21,953 bases of DNA from Mortierella sp. BCC40632 (taxonomy: Eukaryota > Mortierellomycota > Mortierellomycetes > Mortierellales > Mortierellaceae), in assembly GCA_011634665.1 (NCBI GenBank), contig WAEK01000056.1:1-21953 (forward strand), read 5' to 3'. The notes under the pieces are model-generated. The model saw only the letters and a program-made list of their open reading frames with translations, made no database searches and was not told the DNA's origin. Made by a program: the position numbers and the translations under genes. Shown one piece after another: positions 17,484 to 21,953 of the stretch (positions within the stretch are counted from its first letter, which is position 1; the number at the start of each line of letters is the position of its first letter).

Positions 17484-17798
17484 ACCTCAGATGGTCAACA
17501 AGACTTTAAGATTGCCAAATGAAATACCTGGAGCTGGTAAAGGGACAAATTACAACTTGGGAATGCGCTTCTGGTCGTTTTGGAGCCTTAAGCTTTTGGG
17601 TCTTCAGACTTGATAATCGACAACATCAATTACAACTTGCCAATCCTTTCACTGGAAGTAAGGATCGATTCCAATAGCACACCTGAATATACACATTGTG
17701 CAAAGGGCGATAAGAGTGTCCAGTACATCAGTGTTTCCTGTCATCTTGAATGGACAGCCAGCTACCGACAGCCCCAGTTAACAATCTCCATCAAATAA
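17484..17798 (+). pseudogene. Further plus-strand protein-like frames, unknown
   Basis: Two frames follow the interrupted one: about 17484-17612 (Asn-Lys-Thr-Leu-Arg-Leu-Pro-Asn-Glu-Ile-Pro, then Tyr-Asn-Leu-Gly-Met-Arg-Phe-Trp-Ser-Phe-Trp) and 17610-17798 (62 codons with Tyr-Ile-Ser-Val-Ser-Cys-His-Leu-Glu-Trp). They may be the 3' part of the same gene. The words AATTACAACTTG occur twice, at about 17551 and 17629. No domain is recognised. Confidence 0.28.
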
Positions 17799-18425
17799 TT
17801 TAGTTGTTTTTTGAGCAGCAATAGACTCAGCGTTAGAACTATGAATCCTAGAACGGCAAACGGTACTTTACATAACTATGGTCAAAAAGGTAGACAAACG
17901 AACACTATGAAAAGTACTAAAAACAGGCACACAAAAACATAGGAGGGCATACGTGATGGATCATAAAAGGCTTTCTCCATGAGCCTTGAGGTTGATCTGT
18001 AGTCGGCGTGGTACCGGGATCATCCTCTGTCTTCTTGCCTATAATGTATGATGAAAGGTCAACTCCCATATTTTGTTACTAGTTGCCTGGATCAAAGGGA
18101 AAACACTCTGCAGGAAGTGGAGCTTGGGATCTATGGCGGGAGGCTCATATCAGAGGGAGCAGTGCCTAGGGCGTGCACCTGTGTTACGTTAGACCTGGCT
18201 TCCTGCGGGGCAGGAAGCTTGATAAAGCCACCCAACGTCCCTGGACCAAGTGTTTCAGGCATGCCTTTTTCTCACCACTCTTTCTCCCACTTGTAACCCC
18301 TCTTCTTGCTATGTCTATCCTATTGGTACGTTCCCTCAAGGTAGCTCAGTGCTATCTGGGAAGGGTCAAGGGCTAATTGAGGCATTCCCGTCATCCCGAC
18401 TTTGTTAACGAGTCTTTGATGAAAC
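17799..18425. other. No confident gene; one perfect 9-bp hairpin
   Basis: An 82-codon plus frame (18048-18296) and an overlapping 67-codon frame are open but without recognisable features. A perfect hairpin lies at 18198-18218. Confidence 0.35.
18198..18218. repeat. Perfect 9-bp inverted repeat, 3-nt loop
   Basis: GCTTCCTGC at 18198-18206 pairs exactly with GCAGGAAGC at 18210-18218 around GGG. No T-run follows on either strand, and no role can be given. Confidence 0.75.
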
Positions 18426-19019
18426 GTGGCAGTGGTACCTGAACTTTCCGTCAGAAAACTAAGGTCGGGCTGCTCTAATGGGGTCACAAAATTTGCTCGC
18501 CGAATAAAGCTCCGTCGAAGAAGAATAAAGTCTAGGCCTAGTGAAAAAATGCTCCCTCATCTCCCTGCAGTCAGATCCGGAACATATAACATGTTTGCTC
18601 TGCCGTCCGTTTGACCCAAAGGGGTGGATCTGCTGTTTTTAGACAGGATATGGTTAAGCGCTTGCATCATTCGCTGGCACAAGAACATGAAAAGAACTAT
18701 CATGGCGTTGTTTGCAACACAACAGGCGAGGGCGATTATGTCTTGTGGAGGTTGCTGAGTCGTGACCGGGCTTGCTCGAGTACCCTGGCGGACTCGTGTT
18801 CTATATGCTTCATGCTTGCATCATTCGTGGCTTGATCGCATCGTTGACAGCTTACTAATCCGATTTCGTACCGATGCATTGTTTGGGAAAGACTCTCAAA
18901 GAAGTCTCCTTGAGAAATGTGACCCGGATCAGGTCTGGCCCACCGTTGATAACGAATGTAAAATCTTTGAGTATGAGGTTGCAGATGACATTCTGAGCAA
19001 GGTGGGAGGGTGCGAGTAG
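18426..19019 (+). pseudogene. Long protein-like frame interrupted only by two TGA codons
   Basis: One frame runs from about 18426 to the TAG at 19017-19019, 198 codons, with stops only at 18612-18614 and near 18756, both TGA. The N-terminal part is Arg/Lys-rich (Lys-Leu-Arg-Arg-Arg-Arg). The C-terminal part has Ser-Trp-Leu-Asp-Arg-Ile-Val-Asp-Ser-Leu-Leu, a Cys-Asp-Pro-Asp segment and an acidic end (Glu-Tyr-Glu-Val-Ala-Asp-Asp-Ile-Leu). A second plus frame at 18611-18835 is also open and protein-like (His-Ser-Leu-Ala-Gln-Glu-His-Glu-Lys-Asn), so the true protein may switch frames near 18760-18830. Family unrecognised. Confidence 0.35.
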
Positions 19020-20836
19020 AAAGAGGAAGTAAAAGTAGGGGTATTGAGTAGAGAATGAGTCGGAGGGAGGAAGGGTGCAGAAAGCAGGGAAGGGGATACA
19101 AATCCTTTTATACTTGTTTTATTAGCCTTGTCAACTGCAACTGTCTTGATTGATTGGAGAGTTACTATACAATATTGGTGATCCTTTGGACTTTGAAAGT
19201 AAATTCAGGAGTGAACCTTTTGTGGCCAAAAAAGGCTTGATAAATATACCATGTCCATCATCCAAATAAAAATAATCATCCATACCTTTCTACAAGGCAT
19301 ACGACAGATTAATTCTTTGAACACTCCAGGCACTGCACCTCTGCCCTGTTGCCTAGTGCCATGGCAGGAATGGATGCTTCTAAATCAATATCTACTCTTT
19401 TTCCTCCTCATAGAACAATAGGCTCCAGGAAGGTACACTAATGACGATAAGTAAGATTGAAAAACTAAGGGACGAAACGAACAAGGAGCGACTTCAAAAC
19501 GTGTCTCTGAATTCTAACTATTCTATGGAGTATTAGGGAGGAAGTAGCTATCAATAATGGGATCTTGAGGCATAGATCAGTGCCGGATCAAACTAGGTCC
19601 AGAATCTCTGCCTTAAGGATCAAAGGGAACAACTTGCAAGAGTAGCTATCAAACCTCAAGGGAAAAAGCATTCAATTCCGATCGCTTCCACTTTCGCAGG
19701 TCCTCATACCTTGTGAAATTGTAGCGTTAATGGGATGGCTCCTGGCTCCTGCCTTTTCTTACAAAGATCAGGGAGGCCTGGAAATCTGTTCGGGGTAACT
19801 GTGTGGCCGATGACTGAATTTAGTATGGGAGGAAGTGAAGGATGACCATGATCTTGATCGAAGCGCCAGCTCGGTCATGCTTAGGGACAGCAAGGGGCGA
19901 TTGCTAATGCAATGAACTTGAAGACTTGAAGGAAGAAAGCTGAGGAGGTTTATTTGGGGGGGAGGGGGCGACCTTTGCCTCCTATGTCGAGAGGAAAAGC
20001 CTTTATGATCATCTACTACATAACTAGTCTCTCTCCCACCTCATTCCCTGTTGCTTCTCCCTCACCCTGTCTATGATAAGGTCACTGTAATCCCACCACA
20101 AAGTTCCAGCCCTTACCTGACTTGCAGGGCTTGCCTTGAATGGCGGCGAGAAAAAGAATGGTGAATCTCTTGATTAGCTCCTTTGTCAAATAAAAGGGGA
20201 AGGGGTACATGCCTCAAGAAGTATAGTAAGCTCAGGCACGGGACTAAACCCATGCTACTAGACCACAGTGTAGGAGGGTCCTTAGCTTTTGAAATAGCCC
20301 TTTTGTCTCCGTGGCTCCGACCTGCTCAAGAATGAATCGCCCAGAAGACCGCCACCTGTGTCGCTTATCTTTAACTTACTGGAGGGTCTGATCAAATAGG
20401 AGTACATCAACGACATGGGTGAGGTTGGCGAGACATAAAGGCGTGCCAGAACCAACGGCCTAGAGATGTTGAAACTTTTATACTGTCTGCCTGCGGACGC
20501 ATGACCTGGCCCCTAGTTCTCTCCTTACTGCGTTGAATTCTTCCTCCCTAGTAAACCTCTCTTTCTCTCGTTAGCCTCCTTTCCTCCCAATTGAATAGAC
20601 ATCTTTCAGTTAACGGTCCTTTCCATTTCTCTAATGGATGTTTTTCTCTGCTCTGTGCCCACACATCCCTTTGTTTCCTCTCCTGCTATGCCCCGTACCA
20701 TCAGGACCACCCTCACCCCACCCCCTCTAGAATGCCCTTTACTCAAGGCTGAGGTCTATCAAATGTTCCAGAGCCCCCATCACAGCACATCTACGTCCTG
20801 AATTCCTTCCAGCAGTGCAGTTGAGCCCTTGAGGGT
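19020..20836. other. 1.8 kb without a recognisable gene
   Basis: No frame above 60 codons occurs on either strand beyond 19101, and no tRNA, 5S rRNA or repeat structure was found. It lies 3' of the minus-strand 28S copy and could be rDNA spacer or unrelated DNA. A tRNA-like box-A string on the minus strand near 20265 did not hold up. Confidence 0.5.
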
Positions 20837-20853
20837 CTAGAAGCACTCAAGGG
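20826..20853. repeat. 8-bp perfect hairpin, 12-nt loop
   Basis: CCCTTGAG (20826-20833) pairs with CTCAAGGG (20846-20853). It lies ~310 bases beyond the 28S 3' end on the minus strand. A link to rRNA 3' processing is possible but unsupported. Confidence 0.6.
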
Positions 20854-20999
20854 GAGTGCGGACCAAATTCCCTTGGAGTTCTAGATAGTACACGGAGAGG
20901 AGTGGAGCACTCGGAGGTCCGGGGAGCCATGGAAGGTGCGGATAGAATAGATTGAGGGGTTTTAAGTCATCAGGGACCTTCCCAGGAGCGAGGCAATGG

Positions 21000-21066
21000 C
21001 CTTTGTTCTCCCTCCCCTTCCCCTTCTCCTCCCTTCCCTCTCCTCCCCGTCCGTTTCTTCTCCACT
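21000..21066 (+). other. Polypyrimidine tract downstream of 28S
   Basis: About 65 bases of nearly pure C/T on the plus strand (CTCCCTCC, CTTCCCCTTCTCC), so purine-rich in the direction of rRNA transcription. It starts ~100 bases after the rRNA end. Confidence 0.6.
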
Positions 21067-21164
21067 TGCTATTTTTTCCCTGCAACAGCATCACTACGCT
21101 CCTATTGGAAGTAACTCTCATAGTTAGAAAGGGTAAAAAGGAAAGAATGGTATGTCGAAACATA

Positions 21165-21953
21165 AAATCTGTGAGAACAATGGGCTTAATTCAGCAGCTG
21201 TAGCAACAAGGCTACTCGGACTGCTTACAATACCCTGTTCAATTAAAGTCGTCTGCAATGGATTTATCTCTTCCAATATTTAAATTAACATTAGCAGGTG
21301 CCTCACACAGCCTTTCCGCCATGCAAGACCCTCCCCACGTAGTATGACTCCAGGCCCGAAGACCTATTCGTATTCAACTAGATATCGGAAAAGGCGGGTA
21401 ATCGTCGCGTTCCAGCACGGATTCTGGGACTTAGAAGGCGTTCAGCCATAACCAACGGATGATGCTTTCTGGGTCATTGCCTGCTCAGGCAGACCCAACA
21501 ATGCAATTATCGAATGAAGTGTTCCTCACCTAAGTACTAACTTCAGTACTATTACCTTAACACTTCATCAGTAGAATTAAAAACCTTACGACGGTCTAAA
21601 CCCAGCTCACGTTCCCTATTAGTGGGTGAACAATCCAACGCTTACTGAATTCTAGCTTCAGTATGATGAGGAGAACCGACATCGAAGGATCAAAACAACA
21701 ATCTGGGCTTGCTGGCTGTTCGGCGGGAGAACTTGGGGGCGGGCTGGACAAAGGGACTTGTTCTCAATTCATTCTCAATGGAAGTCCTATCTTTTAACAG
21801 ATGTACGCCCCAGCCAAGCTCCCGCGGCAATGTCTTCCAACCCTGAATCGGCTACGTAAAAAGCAACCTTAGCTAGAAGAAGGAAAATGAATTCCGTTTC
21901 CTACCTAATCGAATAAGTAAAAACAATACGGGTAGTGGTATCTCACTGGCATG
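21165..21953 (-). rRNA. 28S/25S rRNA 3' region, partial and rearranged
   Basis: Read on the minus strand, conserved eukaryotic large-subunit blocks appear in order: CAGTGAGATACCACTACC at the window edge, TTTACTTATTCGAT, GGCTGGGGCG-ACATCTGTTAAA, TTTTGATCCTTCGATGTCGG, AAGCGTTGGATTGTTCACCC, ACGTGAGCTGGGTTTAGACC, TATGGCTGAACGCC, TGGCGGAAAGGC, and a 3' terminal GTATTGTAAGCAGT...GTAGCCTTGTTG...GAATTAAGCC. The 5' part continues beyond the window. Against fungal 25S from memory there are many small indels. About 120 nt of the peptidyl-transferase part of domain V are missing between 21703 and 21790, and the sarcin-ricin loop is altered. As written this is a rearranged or pseudogene copy, or a poor consensus. 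Confidence 0.9.

Noticed and set aside
20216..20283. tRNA or tRNA-derived SINE on the minus strand (TGGTCTAGTAG box-A-like, GGGTTTAGTCCC box-B-like)
   Set aside because: The two boxes are only ~15 nt apart, no acceptor or anticodon stem folds, and no second copy is seen.
1..21953. Repeat-induced point mutation (RIP) as the cause of broken frames
   Set aside because: The breaks are mostly indels, and I see no C-to-T excess or loss of CA dinucleotides in the DIRS element by eye.
1..21953. CRISPR array, riboswitches or bacterial operons
   Set aside because: Repeat spacing in the 500-2270 array is head-to-tail without spacers, and the window is eukaryotic by its rRNA and intron.

Overview
The window looks like nuclear DNA of a fungus. 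The last ~790 bases are the 3' part of a large-subunit (25S/28S) rRNA gene on the minus strand, and its conserved blocks read most like fungal 25S/28S from memory. A full-length DIRS-type retrotransposon and a fungal-looking intron fit this. DIRS elements are common in early-diverging (Mucoromycota-type) fungi, so that lineage is a weak guess. No bacterial operon, RBS or phage structure is seen.

Layout. 1-500: flank with a purine/pyrimidine-skewed tract. 500-2270: a long degenerate minisatellite of ~20-bp units. 2311-5250: short open frames separated by AT-rich and CT-rich simple repeats. 5400-10830 (+): many short protein-like frames that read on from one another only across frameshifts, with one good intron and one degenerate zinc-knuckle-like motif; this may be an old retroelement or gene. 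11584-12325 (-): a second protein-like relic. 13020-17219 (-): a DIRS-like tyrosine-recombinase retrotransposon inserted into a plus-strand reading frame that resumes at 17220. 17490-19020 (+): more protein-like relics. 19020-20830: nothing recognised. 21165-21953 (-): rearranged 28S rRNA 3' region.

The DIRS element is the main system. Read on the minus strand it has a Gag-like region with a Gln/Asn-rich linker, a reverse transcriptase with an L-D-D active site, RNase H, and a tyrosine recombinase with H-x-x-R and a C-terminal Tyr. The coding part is bracketed by inverted terminal repeats. A short internal complementary region (ICR) just after the recombinase stop is complementary to both outer ends, which is the hallmark DIRS layout. 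In the DIRS model the ICR templates closure of a circle that the recombinase integrates at a short core; here both ends carry ATG.

Nearly every coding region, and the rRNA, carries small indels. Either the locus is decayed or the consensus comes from error-prone reads, and the sequence alone cannot fully separate these.
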